Positions 8,142 through 16,025 of a DNA stretch of 64,000 nt are shown in pieces (positions within the stretch are counted from its first letter, which is position 1; each line of letters begins with the position of its first letter). The notes beneath the pieces are model-generated. The model was given only the letters and a program-made list of their open reading frames with translations. It had not been told where the DNA came from and made no database searches. This stretch comes from Pontibacter burrus (GTDB taxonomy: Bacteria > Bacteroidota > Bacteroidia > Cytophagales > Hymenobacteraceae), in assembly GCF_010686685.1 (NCBI RefSeq), contig NZ_JAAGWD010000003.1, positions 124,001 through 188,000 on the forward strand, written 5' to 3'. The translations under genes were made by a program, and so were the position numbers.

Positions 8142-9710
8142 TTACGAACTGCACGAAAGCATAGAGCAACCGGCTTTCTGGGTGGCCCATTCCGGGCGCG
8201 TCTGGAAGAATTCATCGAACCGGTTACTGTAAGGATCTTTCATGGCATCCTGTAGTTTCAGGAAAAGCGTGTTATCACCTTGTTCCAGTTCTTCTATGGC
8301 CTGGTGAAGCAGGTAGTTGCGGAGTATAAACCGTGGGTTGGTTTTCCGCATCAGCTCCTGCGATGCCTTTCGCGTAAAGGTGTTGCGGTTAAGTCGCTCC
8401 AGGTAAGCGGAAATCAAACTATAGAGTTGCTCGCTTTGCTCCGGTGTCAGGTCGTTATACAGGCTGTCTTTAAAGTGCTCAGTCACTTCTTCAGCACTTG
8501 CCATGTACAGTGGCAGATCAATCAGCAGCTGGTAGAAGATCGTCATGTCGGGTTTGATAGCGGTAAGCGTTTGCTCAAATTGTGTCACCAGCTCCGTGTC
8601 GGCATTGGTTATCTTATCAAGACCTAGCTTTTTGCCCATCATCTGGTAATACTTCTGCCAGTAAATTTCCTTATAGTGCTCCAGTGCAGGCATCAGCTGA
8701 TCTTTCCCGATTAATGGTAACAGCGCTGCTGCAAGGCAACCTAAGTTCCAGTAAGCTATACCAGGCTGTTTACCAAAGGCGTACCGTCGGCCCGGAAGGT
8801 CGGTGGTGTTCGGAGTAAAGTCCGGATCATAGTCATCTACAAAAGAGTAAGGTCCATAGTCAATCGTTAGCCCCAGCACCGACATATTATCAGTGTTCAT
8901 TACGCCATGCACAAAGCCTACACGCTGCCAATCCACCATCAGACTAGCGGTGCGTTCAACCACTTCCTTAAACCAGTCAAGCACTTTGTTTTCACCCTGC
9001 AGGTGCGGATAATAGCGGTCAATCGTCCAGTTTAACAGGTTTGTCAGGTTTTCGGTTTCTTTGCGGGCGTTCAGCATTTCGAAATTGCCAAACCTTAAAA
9101 AGCTAGGTGCCACGCGCATAACTATAGCTCCCGGCTCGTAAGCCGCATTGCCGTTGTAGAACATGTCGCGCAGCACAGGCTCGCCGGTGCTTACCAGGCT
9201 TAGCGCACGTGTAGTTGGCACGCCCAGGTAGTGCATGGCTTCGCTCATCAGGTACTCCCGCACCGAGGAGCGCAATACCGCACGCCCATCAGCCCTGCGC
9301 GAATAAGCAGTTGGACCGCCTCCTTTTAGTTGTAGTTCGAATGTTTTGCCATCTATAGTTTCCCATTCTCCTAAGGTGATAGCACGACCATCGCCTAGCT
9401 GTCCGGCCCAGCTGCCAAACTGATGCCCGGCGTAACAGGCAGCGTAAGGGTACATGGTGTCGGTTACGTGGTTGCCTCCCAGTATATCAATCTCCTGCTG
9501 GTCTGTTGGCTTCTGAATGCCCAGTTCATTTGCCAGTTCATCAGACCAGGCAAGCAGGGTTACTTTCTCAACAGGCGTAGGAATGGCTTTACTATAGAGT
9601 ACACCCGGGGTCTGTCGAGGCGTTAGGTTGCCACTATCGTCACCGGGAAAAGTGCTTACAAATTCTTTTTTATAGTTTTTAGAGCGAAGGCTCTCTGTGG
9701 TTTTCTTCAT
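8142..9710 (-). CDS. selO: SelO-type protein adenylyltransferase (YdiU family)
   Basis: This is a 522-residue pseudokinase-fold AMPylase that transfers AMP to Ser, Thr or Tyr of target proteins in redox control. I prefer the start at 9710 (MKKTTESLRSKNYKKEF) over 9752 because the extra 14 residues are not family-like. Visible motifs are AGHQFGSWAGQLGDGRA (about residues 94-110), the LKGGGPTAYSRRADGRA nucleotide-binding segment (about 126-142), VHGVMNTDNMS and LTIDYGPYSFVD in the active site. The C-terminus AGCSMLSCSS keeps the paired cysteines that form the regulatory disulfide in bacterial SelO. Length and motifs are complete, with no selenocysteine. The gene is monocistronic with its own terminator. 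Confidence 0.94.
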   Translation of the reverse strand: MKKTTESLRSKNYKKEFVSTFPGDDSGNLTPRQTPGVLYSKAIPTPVEKVTLLAWSDELANELGIQKPTDQQEIDILGGNHVTDTMYPYAACYAGHQFGSWAGQLGDGRAITLGEWETIDGKTFELQLKGGGPTAYSRRADGRAVLRSSVREYLMSEAMHYLGVPTTRALSLVSTGEPVLRDMFYNGNAAYEPGAIVMRVAPSFLRFGNFEMLNARKETENLTNLLNWTIDRYYPHLQGENKVLDWFKEVVERTASLMVDWQRVGFVHGVMNTDNMSVLGLTIDYGPYSFVDDYDPDFTPNTTDLPGRRYAFGKQPGIAYWNLGCLAAALLPLIGKDQLMPALEHYKEIYWQKYYQMMGKKLGLDKITNADTELVTQFEQTLTAIKPDMTIFYQLLIDLPLYMASAEEVTEHFKDSLYNDLTPEQSEQLYSLISAYLERLNRNTFTRKASQELMRKTNPRFILRNYLLHQAIEELEQGDNTLFLKLQDAMKDPYSNRFDEFFQTRPEWATQKAGCSMLSCSS

Positions 9711-9899
9711 AATTAGGTAAGCCGGATCAGGTTTAATATACCGGCAGCACATAGTAACAAATATCAGCCTGGTTTAGTTGATTTTTTTTACTGTTTATAG
9801 TTGTGTATCAGTTAGCTATAGTTGATGCCGGTTCAGCTTATATCCAATGTGCGTTTGCAGACGTATCTAGTATGAAATGAAATAAAAACACTACGAAAA

Positions 9900-10100
9900 A
9901 TGGAAAATAACCTGTCAAATACATCGCTTAGAAGCCTGATGGAGAACCCGTCTCATCTTGCTGATATCATGAAGGATCCGGCCAAAACCGGCCTGGATTT
10001 CTATAATGGTCTTTCGGTAAAAGAAAAACAGTATATATTATTTGCTGCCGCAGCCGGACTTATCGGTTATGCAATTTACCTGGGGCGCCAGGGCAGCTAA
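9900..10100 (+). CDS. Small membrane-anchored protein
   Basis: This 66-residue protein has an N-terminal polar half (MENNLSNTSLRSLMENPSHL) and one C-terminal transmembrane helix, about residues 44-60 (YILFAAAAGLIGYAIYLG), ending in a short charged tail. It has no signal peptide, so it is probably a tail-anchored inner membrane protein. I recognise no family. A strong terminator immediately follows, supporting a real monocistronic gene. The general style (short, polar head, single helix) resembles other small proteins in this window at 13698 and 41944, which may be stress-related; that link is inference. Confidence 0.72.
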   Translation: MENNLSNTSLRSLMENPSHLADIMKDPAKTGLDFYNGLSVKEKQYILFAAAAGLIGYAIYLGRQGS

Positions 10101-10112
10101 TGCAACACTTTT

Positions 10113-10143
10113 AAAGGTATGAGCTCTGACTCATACCTTTTTT
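10113..10143. terminator. Bidirectional terminator
   Basis: The stem AAAGGTATGAG/CTCATACCTTT is followed by further T's. It lies between two convergent genes and slightly overlaps the stop of the minus-strand gene. Confidence 0.88.
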
Positions 10144-10561
10144 ATTTCCGGCCTTTTCCTTTTCTGGCTTTGTGCTGCGCAGTTTTCAGTTCCTTAAATT
10201 CTTCGTTGCTTACCACTACCGTATAGTATAGTTCGGTCAGGATGTTCAGGTCTGCATCATAATCGTAAGCCACCGTCAGGGCAAGTTCTTTATCGGGGTT
10301 CAGCACATAATCATCGCCTTCCTTGTCATAAACCTCAAACTCATACTCGCCTTCTTCCAGTTGTTTGTTCTGGATGCGTGACAGGCAGTCGCCGGTAATT
10401 ACAACCGGTTTTTCGGGCTCTACAATCAGTTCAAATGGCTGAAAATACTTTCCGTCCTTTTTGTGGGTGATGTACTCGATGCGGCTGATATGCAGCTCAA
10501 TATGGCTGTTTGCGTTATCGCGCTTTGGTTTTATATCCTGTATGTTACCTATAAGTTTCAT
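10142..10561 (-). CDS. Hypothetical cytoplasmic protein, 139 aa
   Basis: The product has no signal peptide or membrane helix. It begins MKLIGNIQDIKPKRDNANSH and looks like a mostly beta protein with alternating hydrophobic residues (HIELHISRIEYIT, FELIVEPEKPVVITG, YEFEVYDKEGDDYVL). It ends in a basic tail (KTAQHKARKGKGRK) that could contact nucleic acid. I do not recognise the family. Coding quality is good and a convergent terminator follows, so the gene is likely real. Confidence 0.72.
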   Translation of the reverse strand: MKLIGNIQDIKPKRDNANSHIELHISRIEYITHKKDGKYFQPFELIVEPEKPVVITGDCLSRIQNKQLEEGEYEFEVYDKEGDDYVLNPDKELALTVAYDYDADLNILTELYYTVVVSNEEFKELKTAQHKARKGKGRK

Positions 10562-10667
10562 GGCTGTGTGGGAGCTGAACTAAAAATTGCTATAGTTGCC
10601 CGCGAAGATAAGAACTATAAACCAAACACTTTCCGGCATCAGCATTATAAACGCCTTTAAAGCAAAA

Positions 10668-10694
10668 GACCCGACAAATGGCCGGGTCCTCTGG
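10668..10694 (-). terminator. Terminator of the disordered-protein gene
   Basis: On the minus strand GGACCCGG pairs with CGGGTC across a short loop and is followed by TTTTGCTTT. It lies just past the stop codon at 10712. Confidence 0.7.
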
Positions 10695-10711
10695 TTGTAC
10701 CAATGCTGGCA

Positions 10712-11047
10712 CTATTCCTTTTCATTTCCTAAATTCTCGTTGCTCTTGTGGCCTTTCAGTGTGCTGGCATTTGGCTGGTTATTACGAAATTCCTTGTCTG
10801 TACTGTCGGCGCCACGACTGGTTGTAGTTGGGTTTTGGTTAGAGCCCTGCGGACTATTATTGTTCGGTGTATTTTTACCGGCCTTGGCGCCACCGCTGTT
10901 TCCTTCGCGGCTTGGTTTATTTTCGCCGCGGGTATTATCTGCGCCACCTGCTACACCCTGGGTTTGGGTACCTTTGCCTAAGCCGCTTACGCCCTGGCCT
11001 TTTCTTGAATTCGGATCTTCTGATACGTTTCTGTTATTGCTGCTCAT
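10712..11047 (-). CDS. Disordered hydrophilic protein (Asn/Gly/Ser rich)
   Basis: The 111-residue product has almost no hydrophobic residues, with Asn, Gly, Ser, Lys and Thr dominating (SSNNRNVSEDPNSRKGQGV, NNNSPQGSNQNPTTTSRGAD). It has no signal peptide. Such proteins are typical of desiccation or general-stress hydrophilins, but no named motif is present and the role is inferred from composition only. Antisense ORFs through it are hydrophobic shadows of the same composition and were rejected. A terminator follows the gene. Confidence 0.68.
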   Translation of the reverse strand: MSSNNRNVSEDPNSRKGQGVSGLGKGTQTQGVAGGADNTRGENKPSREGNSGGAKAGKNTPNNNSPQGSNQNPTTTSRGADSTDKEFRNNQPNASTLKGHKSNENLGNEKE

Positions 11048-11331
11048 CGTTTGTTTTCGTTTGGTTTTAAGATCAATTACATATGTGCAGGCCTGCCTGC
11101 GATACAGGTTGTACGAACAAAAGCAGCACTTAGGTTGGCCGCTTCACCCGGAAACCCAAACTGTAGCGCACCTATAGTTTACGGGTACAAACAATAGTTT
11201 ATCTGAAGTGCCGAATATTTCCAAGTTGCCAATTCTGGTATCATTCTAACTTTTTATAGTATATATACGTTTATAGCGTTATGTTAATATGGCTTAGACT
11301 TATTCACCTTTTATAAACTATAAAAACAGGT

Positions 11332-11748
11332 ATGGACAGATTCTTAGGAAATTACGCGCCCCATTTTTATGCGTTGCTACGCATAGTGGCAGGCTTGCTT
11401 TTTGCCATGCATGGTACCCAGAAATTATTCGGGTGGCCCGGCGATGGTGATACCGTTGAGCTTGCATCGCTGATGGGGCTTGCCGGCATTATAGAGCTGG
11501 TCGGCGGGCTGATGATCGCGTTTGGGGTATTTGCAAGCTGGGCTGCTTTTATTGCCAGTGGCGAAATGGCTGTAGCCTATTTTATGGCGCACGCTCCCCA
11601 GGCTATGTGGCCGCTACAAAACCAGGGCGAACTAGCAGCTTTATACTGCTTCCTATTCCTCTACATCGCGGCACGCGGGGCCGGTATCTGGAGCATAGAT
11701 GGGGCACGGCACAGGGATCGGGTTGTTACTGCCGATACGCGCTATTAA
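11332..11748 (+). CDS. DoxX family integral membrane protein
   Basis: This 138-residue protein has four predicted transmembrane helices. It shows the DoxX hallmark of an N-terminal helix with LLRIVAGLLFAMHGTQKLFGW (about residues 15-35) and GLAGIIELVGGLMIAFGVF in helix 2. The family is linked to terminal oxidase or thiosulfate:quinone oxidoreductase subunits and to oxidative-stress membrane complexes; the exact partner here is unknown. The gene is alone, followed by a hairpin, with the broken msrB next on the same strand. Confidence 0.88.
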   Translation: MDRFLGNYAPHFYALLRIVAGLLFAMHGTQKLFGWPGDGDTVELASLMGLAGIIELVGGLMIAFGVFASWAAFIASGEMAVAYFMAHAPQAMWPLQNQGELAALYCFLFLYIAARGAGIWSIDGARHRDRVVTADTRY

Positions 11749-11772
11749 GCTACTCCTATAGTTGTTTAATAC

Positions 11773-11815
11773 TACAGCCACAGCATCTGTCCAAAAGGCA
11801 GGTGCTGTGGCTGTA
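11773..11815 (+). terminator. Hairpin after doxX
   Basis: The 14-bp perfect stem ACAGCCACAGCATC/G(G)TGCTGTGGCTGT is followed by ATAGTTT rather than a clean T-run. It may act as a weaker terminator. Confidence 0.65.
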
Positions 11816-11905
11816 TAGTTTAGCTTCAGCCAGTTGTTTGTATCATACAGACTATAAGTATACTATAAGGTGTAATTTGTAAATCCAAGATTTAATTCAG
11901 TAACT

Positions 11906-12345
11906 ATGCTTCGCTGGAAAGACGTGATCTATTATGCCAAATACGGCAATCCGGAACCTTACCGTAGAGTAGAACATACTGTGCAGGAGTGGAAACTGTT
12001 CCTTAACCCGGAGCAGTACAGGGTAATGCGGAAGGGCGGAACAGAATCTCCCTATCGTAATGCTTATTGCAAAGTATATGATCCCGGTACTTACATGTGT
12101 GCCGGCTGTGGCAGTCTGCTCTTTAATGCTGCGGCTAAGTATCAAGCTATCTCAGGCTGGCCCAGCTTCAAGCAACCTGCAAGTAAAGGGGCATAAAGTA
12201 TAGTTTTGATGACAGCCACCACATGCAGCGTATAGAAGTTTGTTGTAACAGTTGCGACAGCCATCTCGGGCATGTTTTCCAAGTTGGGCCGGAACCTTAA
12301 GGCCTGCGGTTCTGCATCAATTCGGTATGTCTTCTTAAAATATAA
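11906..12345 (+). pseudogene. msrB: Peptide methionine (R)-S-oxide reductase, broken by frameshift and stop
   Basis: Frame 1 encodes 96 residues of an MsrB: the Zn pair CAGC (YMCAGCGSLLF) and SGWPSFKQP, then stops in GCATAA at about 12196. The next frame continues the family exactly from [34 protein letters not shown], then the second Zn pair [14 protein letters not shown] and GPEP. A TAA at 12298-12300 stands where the family has Thr, followed by GLRFCINSVCLL, the segment with the catalytic Cys. So one frameshift and one nonsense change separate three parts of a once complete gene of about 145 codons. Both lesions would have to be sequencing errors for the gene to be intact. The frameshift falls in a TATAGTT relative of the window motif. 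Confidence 0.9.
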
Positions 12346-12531
12346 CTCCAGTTTTTATAGCTTTATATAGATATAGAACTGTATTGTATTAGTACAATTT
12401 ATGCAACTCTAATAGCTAATATGAGTAATTAAATAACCATACGCAGGCCGTACCGGTAGTTGCCTTGTGCCTTTCCGTGGCAGTACTGCTGTATGTTCAC
12501 TGATGTATCAACTAACTCTAAAAACAAACTT

Positions 12532-13686
12532 ATGCTGGCAATGAACTACCGTGGACCCAAGCGGGTCCGGATCGATCACAAACCCATGCCTGAGATACAG
12601 CACCCCGAAGATGCAATTATTCGTGTAACACGCGCCTGCATCTGCGGTTCTGATCTCCACCTCTATAACGGCAACGTACCCGATACACGCGTAGGCACGA
12701 CTTTCGGACATGAATTTACAGGTGTTGTAGAAGAAGTAGGTGCCGAAGTAACCAATGTTAAAGTGGGAGACCATGTGCTGGTGCCGTTTAACATTGCCTG
12801 CGGGCGTTGCGTTTTCTGTAAGCAGGGGTTGTTTGGCAACTGCCACGAATCTAACCCGCAGGCAACAGCGGTAGGTGCAATCTACGGTTACTCGCACACC
12901 GCTGGCGGCTACGATGGTGGCCAGGCAGAATATGTGCGTGTGCCTTATGCCAACACCGGGCCAATGGTTATTCCGCAGGGCATGGACCCGGATGATGCCG
13001 TGATGCTAACCGACGTGGTGCCAACCGGATACCAGGCTGCAGAAATGGCTGGTATACAAACCGGCGATACTGTGATGGTGTTTGGCGCAGGCCCGGTAGG
13101 AATTATGGCGGCGCGCTGTGCCTGGTTGTTTGGTGCTGGCCGTGTTATTATCATTGATAAGATTGATTACCGCCTGGAGTTTGCCCGTAACTATGCCAAG
13201 TGCGAAGCCTACAACTATGAGGAAATTGGCGATCTGGCCGTTTTCGCTAAAAAGCAAACCGACTCGCTGGGCGTGGATGTGTGTATAGATGCGGTAGGTG
13301 CCGAAGCAACAGGGAATGCCATGCAAACTATAACAGGCCGTAAACTACTGCTGCAGGCTGGCTCGGCCACTGCTTTGCACTGGGCTATTAACTGTGTTAA
13401 AAAAGGAGGCATTGTTTCAATTGTGGGGGTATACGGACCTACTGATAACCTGGTACCAATTGGCAACGTGCTCAACAAGGGCTTAACCATCCGTGCGAAC
13501 CAGGCATCTGTAAAACGCTTGCTGCCAAGACTCATCGAGCACGTGCAGAATGGTATTTTGGATCCGAAAGCGCTTATCACTCACCGCTTGCCACTGGAAG
13601 AAGTTGCCGATGGCTACCGTCTTTTCTCTGCCAAACTGGATAACTGCATTAAGCCGGTTCTTATTCCACCATCAGCCAGAATTTAA
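12532..13686 (+). CDS. Zinc-dependent alcohol dehydrogenase (medium-chain, formaldehyde dehydrogenase-like)
   Basis: This is a 384-residue cytoplasmic MDR oxidoreductase. I chose the ATG at 12532 because MLAMNYRGPKRVRI matches the family N-terminus; the upstream 24 codons are not family-like. Catalytic zinc ligands are C38 (ACICGSD) and H60-E61 (GHEFTG). The four structural zinc cysteines are C90, C93, C96 and C104 (CGRCVFCKQGLFGNC). The NAD-binding GxGPVG is in VFGAGPVGIMAARCA (about residues 184-198). It resembles the glutathione-independent formaldehyde dehydrogenase-like branch with an insertion in the nucleotide-binding half. The substrate is not certain. The next gene starts 11 nt downstream and is probably co-transcribed. 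Confidence 0.92.
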   Translation: MLAMNYRGPKRVRIDHKPMPEIQHPEDAIIRVTRACICGSDLHLYNGNVPDTRVGTTFGHEFTGVVEEVGAEVTNVKVGDHVLVPFNIACGRCVFCKQGLFGNCHESNPQATAVGAIYGYSHTAGGYDGGQAEYVRVPYANTGPMVIPQGMDPDDAVMLTDVVPTGYQAAEMAGIQTGDTVMVFGAGPVGIMAARCAWLFGAGRVIIIDKIDYRLEFARNYAKCEAYNYEEIGDLAVFAKKQTDSLGVDVCIDAVGAEATGNAMQTITGRKLLLQAGSATALHWAINCVKKGGIVSIVGVYGPTDNLVPIGNVLNKGLTIRANQASVKRLLPRLIEHVQNGILDPKALITHRLPLEEVADGYRLFSAKLDNCIKPVLIPPSARI

Positions 13687-13697
13687 ATAACAGAACT

Positions 13698-14222
13698 ATG
13701 GAAGATAACAGACCTTTCGAAAATAACAGGGGTACCGAAAATAACCGGAATATTATAGGGTGGGGCATAGATGCAGATCCGAAGAATGACCCTACTTACC
13801 CCATGAAGAACCGCTCAAACGAAGAGCATAAAGGGTATGCCTGGGAGCGGCCTACGCAACAACCTGTAAACATGGAAATACTGCACTCCATCGAGCGCCC
13901 GAATGTTACAGCCGTGTTTGGTACTTCAGTGCCGCCAAGCGGTTTGAGCGGCATGATCAGAAGGCTTGCATTTAAGCGAAGTGAAAACGAGTACAGCCAC
14001 TGGTTGCCACTGATCATTGCTGACCGCGTAAATGTGGTAGAAGGCATTATAGATGATTTTGTGAAGGGCAATTACCCGAACCTATTTGTAGAAAAAGGCT
14101 ACAAAGCAGAATGGAAGCACGACAAGCTCGGCCTTTTCGGTAAGTTCGCCATTTTAGCCGCCGTTACGGCAACAGCTGTGGTACTGCTTACCCGCAACAA
14201 CTCCAACGACGACGAAGATTAA
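13698..14222 (+). CDS. Hypothetical protein with C-terminal membrane helix, in operon with ADH
   Basis: This 174-residue protein has a very polar, Asn/Arg/Glu-rich first half (IIGWGIDADPKNDPTYPMK) and an ordered centre (SVPPSGLSGMIRRLAFKRSE, HWLPLIIADRVNVVEGIIDD). A single transmembrane helix near residues 147-164 (FGKFAILAAVTATAVVLL) is followed by a short acidic tail. It is probably tail-anchored, with the bulk in the cytosol. I know no function. Its 11-nt spacing from the dehydrogenase and the shared terminator indicate one operon, so it may tether or regulate the enzyme; that is inference. The start lies in GAACTATGG, the recurrent start context. Confidence 0.82.
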   Translation: MEDNRPFENNRGTENNRNIIGWGIDADPKNDPTYPMKNRSNEEHKGYAWERPTQQPVNMEILHSIERPNVTAVFGTSVPPSGLSGMIRRLAFKRSENEYSHWLPLIIADRVNVVEGIIDDFVKGNYPNLFVEKGYKAEWKHDKLGLFGKFAILAAVTATAVVLLTRNNSNDDED

Positions 14223-14230
14223 ACTAATTT

Positions 14231-14280
14231 CTCCCTTCTATCTTTCCTTTTCTTTAAGGTGGGTAGAAGGGAGTTTTTTA
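14231..14280 (+). terminator. Terminator of the ADH operon
   Basis: The 10-bp stem CTCCCTTCTA/TAGAAGGGAG is followed by TTTTTTA. Confidence 0.85.
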
Positions 14281-14421
14281 TAGTTTGCCAACTCCCTGCG
14301 CCACTCCAAAGTTAATGCACTTACAACTATAGCTGGAGTTGGAACTATAAACCTGGTCCTCCTTACTATCAACCTGAAAAATCAAAAGCAGGATTTACTG
14401 TTCTGAAGGCTGCACAATCTT

Positions 14422-14429
14422 TATCTTTG
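14422..14429 (+). promoter_or_regulatory. Candidate -7 promoter element of yjjX
   Basis: TATCTTTG is a perfect match to the Bacteroidota -7 box TAnnTTTG, 63 nt before the yjjX ATG. No TTG is found at the usual distance upstream, so confidence is moderate. Confidence 0.5.
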
Positions 14430-14492
14430 TGCCCGAGCCGGGCCGCCCAAACTATAGTTCAGGCTCTGCTTACCAGAACATAATTTCAGCTT

Positions 14493-15053
14493 ATGAGCCA
14501 GCCAAACTTAACTATAGCAGTTGCGTCACTTAATCCGGTTAAAACACAGGCCGCTTTACAAGGCTTCCAGAAGATGTTTCCGGAGATAGGGTTTAATACC
14601 GTACAGGTAAAGGTACCATCCGGAGTTGCAGACCAGCCGATGAGTGATGCCGAGACACTTGCCGGAGCCCTGAATCGTGTAAAAAATGCCTTTGCCGAGG
14701 TTCCGGAAGCTGATTACTGGATCGGGATTGAAGGTGGTGTGGAAGTGCATGATAACGAACTGACCTCTTTTGCCTGGGTGGTAGTGCGCTCTAAAGATGC
14801 CATTGGGAAAGCCCGCTCCGGCGCCTTTTTTCTGCCGCCTGCTGTAGCCGAGCTTGTAGCGCAGGGCTTGGAACTGGGCCATGCAGACGATCTCGTTTTT
14901 CAGAAAAGTAATTCGAAGCAGAAGACCGGAGCTATTGGTTTGCTGACCCATAACGCTGTAGACCGCATGCAACTATACGAGCAGGCCGTTGTGCTGGCAT
15001 TGGTCAGGTTCCGGAACGAAGCTTTGTACCCTGTAGAAACAGCAAAACTATAG
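14493..15053 (+). CDS. yjjX: Inosine/xanthosine triphosphatase
   Basis: This 186-residue house-cleaning NTPase (DUF84 family) hydrolyses non-canonical ITP and XTP so they are not incorporated into nucleic acids. Family signatures are the N-terminal AVASLNPVKTQAALQGF (residues 9-25), VKVPSGVADQPMSDAET (about 39-55), YWIGIEGGVE (about 75-84) with the metal-binding acidic residue, and GAIGLLTH near the C-terminus. The length is normal. The coding region ends in AAA-CTA-TAG, so the stop codon lies inside the CTATAGTT motif. It stands alone, convergent with the next gene. Confidence 0.93.
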   Translation: MSQPNLTIAVASLNPVKTQAALQGFQKMFPEIGFNTVQVKVPSGVADQPMSDAETLAGALNRVKNAFAEVPEADYWIGIEGGVEVHDNELTSFAWVVVRSKDAIGKARSGAFFLPPAVAELVAQGLELGHADDLVFQKSNSKQKTGAIGLLTHNAVDRMQLYEQAVVLALVRFRNEALYPVETAKL

Positions 15054-15087
15054 TTGTTGGAGAGGCAGTCTGATTAGCACAGAACGG

Positions 15088-15861
15088 CTACCATTCCATC
15101 TCGTCATCTTCGTCTTCTTCCGGTTCCCACTCGTCAGGCTCTGTTTCCCAGGTATCTTCTTCACCGGGGATATAGGTCTGAGCGGAAATGCCCGTGGCTG
15201 TAATCAGCTCATCTGCCTGTTGCTGTCGGGTCTCATCAAATACCAGTTCGCCGCTCATCAGGTAACGGTTGGTGTCCAGTAGTACTTCGTAAATGGGGGT
15301 GTGCACATGCTTCGGGATTTTGAGCAGGCGCGGATCGTGCTTATCAAAAGGTGTTTCTACTTTAGAACTATACAGGTAAGGCAGCAGGGTTTTAGAGCAG
15401 CTGATGGCCACACGGTGAACTTCATACTCTTCAAAATACTCCTGCAACCGCTCGTTTATATTCTCAAAAAACTCTATTGTTTCGCCTAAACGAACACGTG
15501 AACCGGCTCTTGATTTACCTTTGGTTTTCAGGTATTTGATCTGGCTGGTGCCCTGCTTTTTTCTCACCATGTAAGAGCGGAAAACCTTGTGGTTATAGTT
15601 GCGGCCATTCTCGAAATACCCCACCGCACAACTACCTGATTGTATCAGCAGAATCACATAATTTACCGGCGTATCTTCTCTGAACTTGCCATGTACTGGC
15701 GGGGCCAGTGTAATGGGCAGACGCAGGTATAGTTGCCCTTCCGCATCATTGCCGGGCAAAAGCAACCTGTGTTTTTCATGATCATATTCGTGCGCTATGT
15801 TGTGCTCCTGCAGGTAGCGAAGCAGGCGAAGTGCACTCTCATAAGGCAGAATACGGTTCAT
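15088..15861 (-). CDS. Vms1-like release factor (VLRF1) domain protein, putative peptidyl-tRNA hydrolase
   Basis: This 257-residue cytoplasmic protein has a core (about residues 65-165) matching the VLRF1 fold. It has an RNase H-like strand (VNYVILLIQSGSCAVGYFENG) followed by KVFRSYMVRKKQGTSQIKYL, with the family's GxxQ loop as GTSQ (104-107; Q107 is the presumed catalytic glutamine). The helical segment GSRVRLGETIEFFENINERLQEY then follows, matching the SLRRYNE region of Vms1/ANKZF1. In eukaryotes Vms1 cleaves peptidyl-tRNA on stalled 60S subunits. Bacterial relatives (bVLRF1, baeRF groups) are proposed to act in ribosome rescue. The C-terminus (about 215-257) is very acidic. The assignment is from motif recognition, not a search. 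Confidence 0.75.
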   Translation of the reverse strand: MNRILPYESALRLLRYLQEHNIAHEYDHEKHRLLLPGNDAEGQLYLRLPITLAPPVHGKFREDTPVNYVILLIQSGSCAVGYFENGRNYNHKVFRSYMVRKKQGTSQIKYLKTKGKSRAGSRVRLGETIEFFENINERLQEYFEEYEVHRVAISCSKTLLPYLYSSKVETPFDKHDPRLLKIPKHVHTPIYEVLLDTNRYLMSGELVFDETRQQQADELITATGISAQTYIPGEEDTWETEPDEWEPEEDEDDEMEW

Positions 15862-15897
15862 GCAATCATGGTTAACTTAAGACTGCAAGATACAATA

Positions 15898-16012
15898 CAG
15901 TTATCAGTAAACAGTAAACAGTAATCAATAAGCAGTAATCAGTAACAGACAACTATAGTTCTACTTACTGATTACTTTTGAGATCTAACTGTTTACTGTT
16001 CACTGATAACTG
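15898..16012. repeat. 115-nt interrupted palindrome centred on AACTATAGTT
   Basis: The outer arms 15898-15923 and 15987-16012 are inverted repeats with 24 of 26 positions paired. The inner arms GTAATCAGTAA (15935-15945) and TTACTGATTAC (15965-15975) are perfect. Both pairs share the same midpoint, 15955, inside AACTATAGTT (15951-15960). The arms are built from repeats of CAGTAA(A/T)CAGT. It could form a long hairpin in RNA or a cruciform. It separates two minus-strand genes and may act as terminator of the upstream barrel gene. It has no coding content and no target duplication. Confidence 0.88.
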
Positions 16013-16025
16013 TTTACTGAATAAC

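Noticed and set aside
10748-10981. Hydrophobic ORF opposite the disordered protein
   Set aside because: It is the antisense shadow of the Asn/Gly/Ser-rich gene at 10712 and has no independent signals.
15898-16012. MITE or transposon remnant at the large palindrome
   Set aside because: No target duplication or terminal repeat of a known IS was found; a pure structural repeat fits better.
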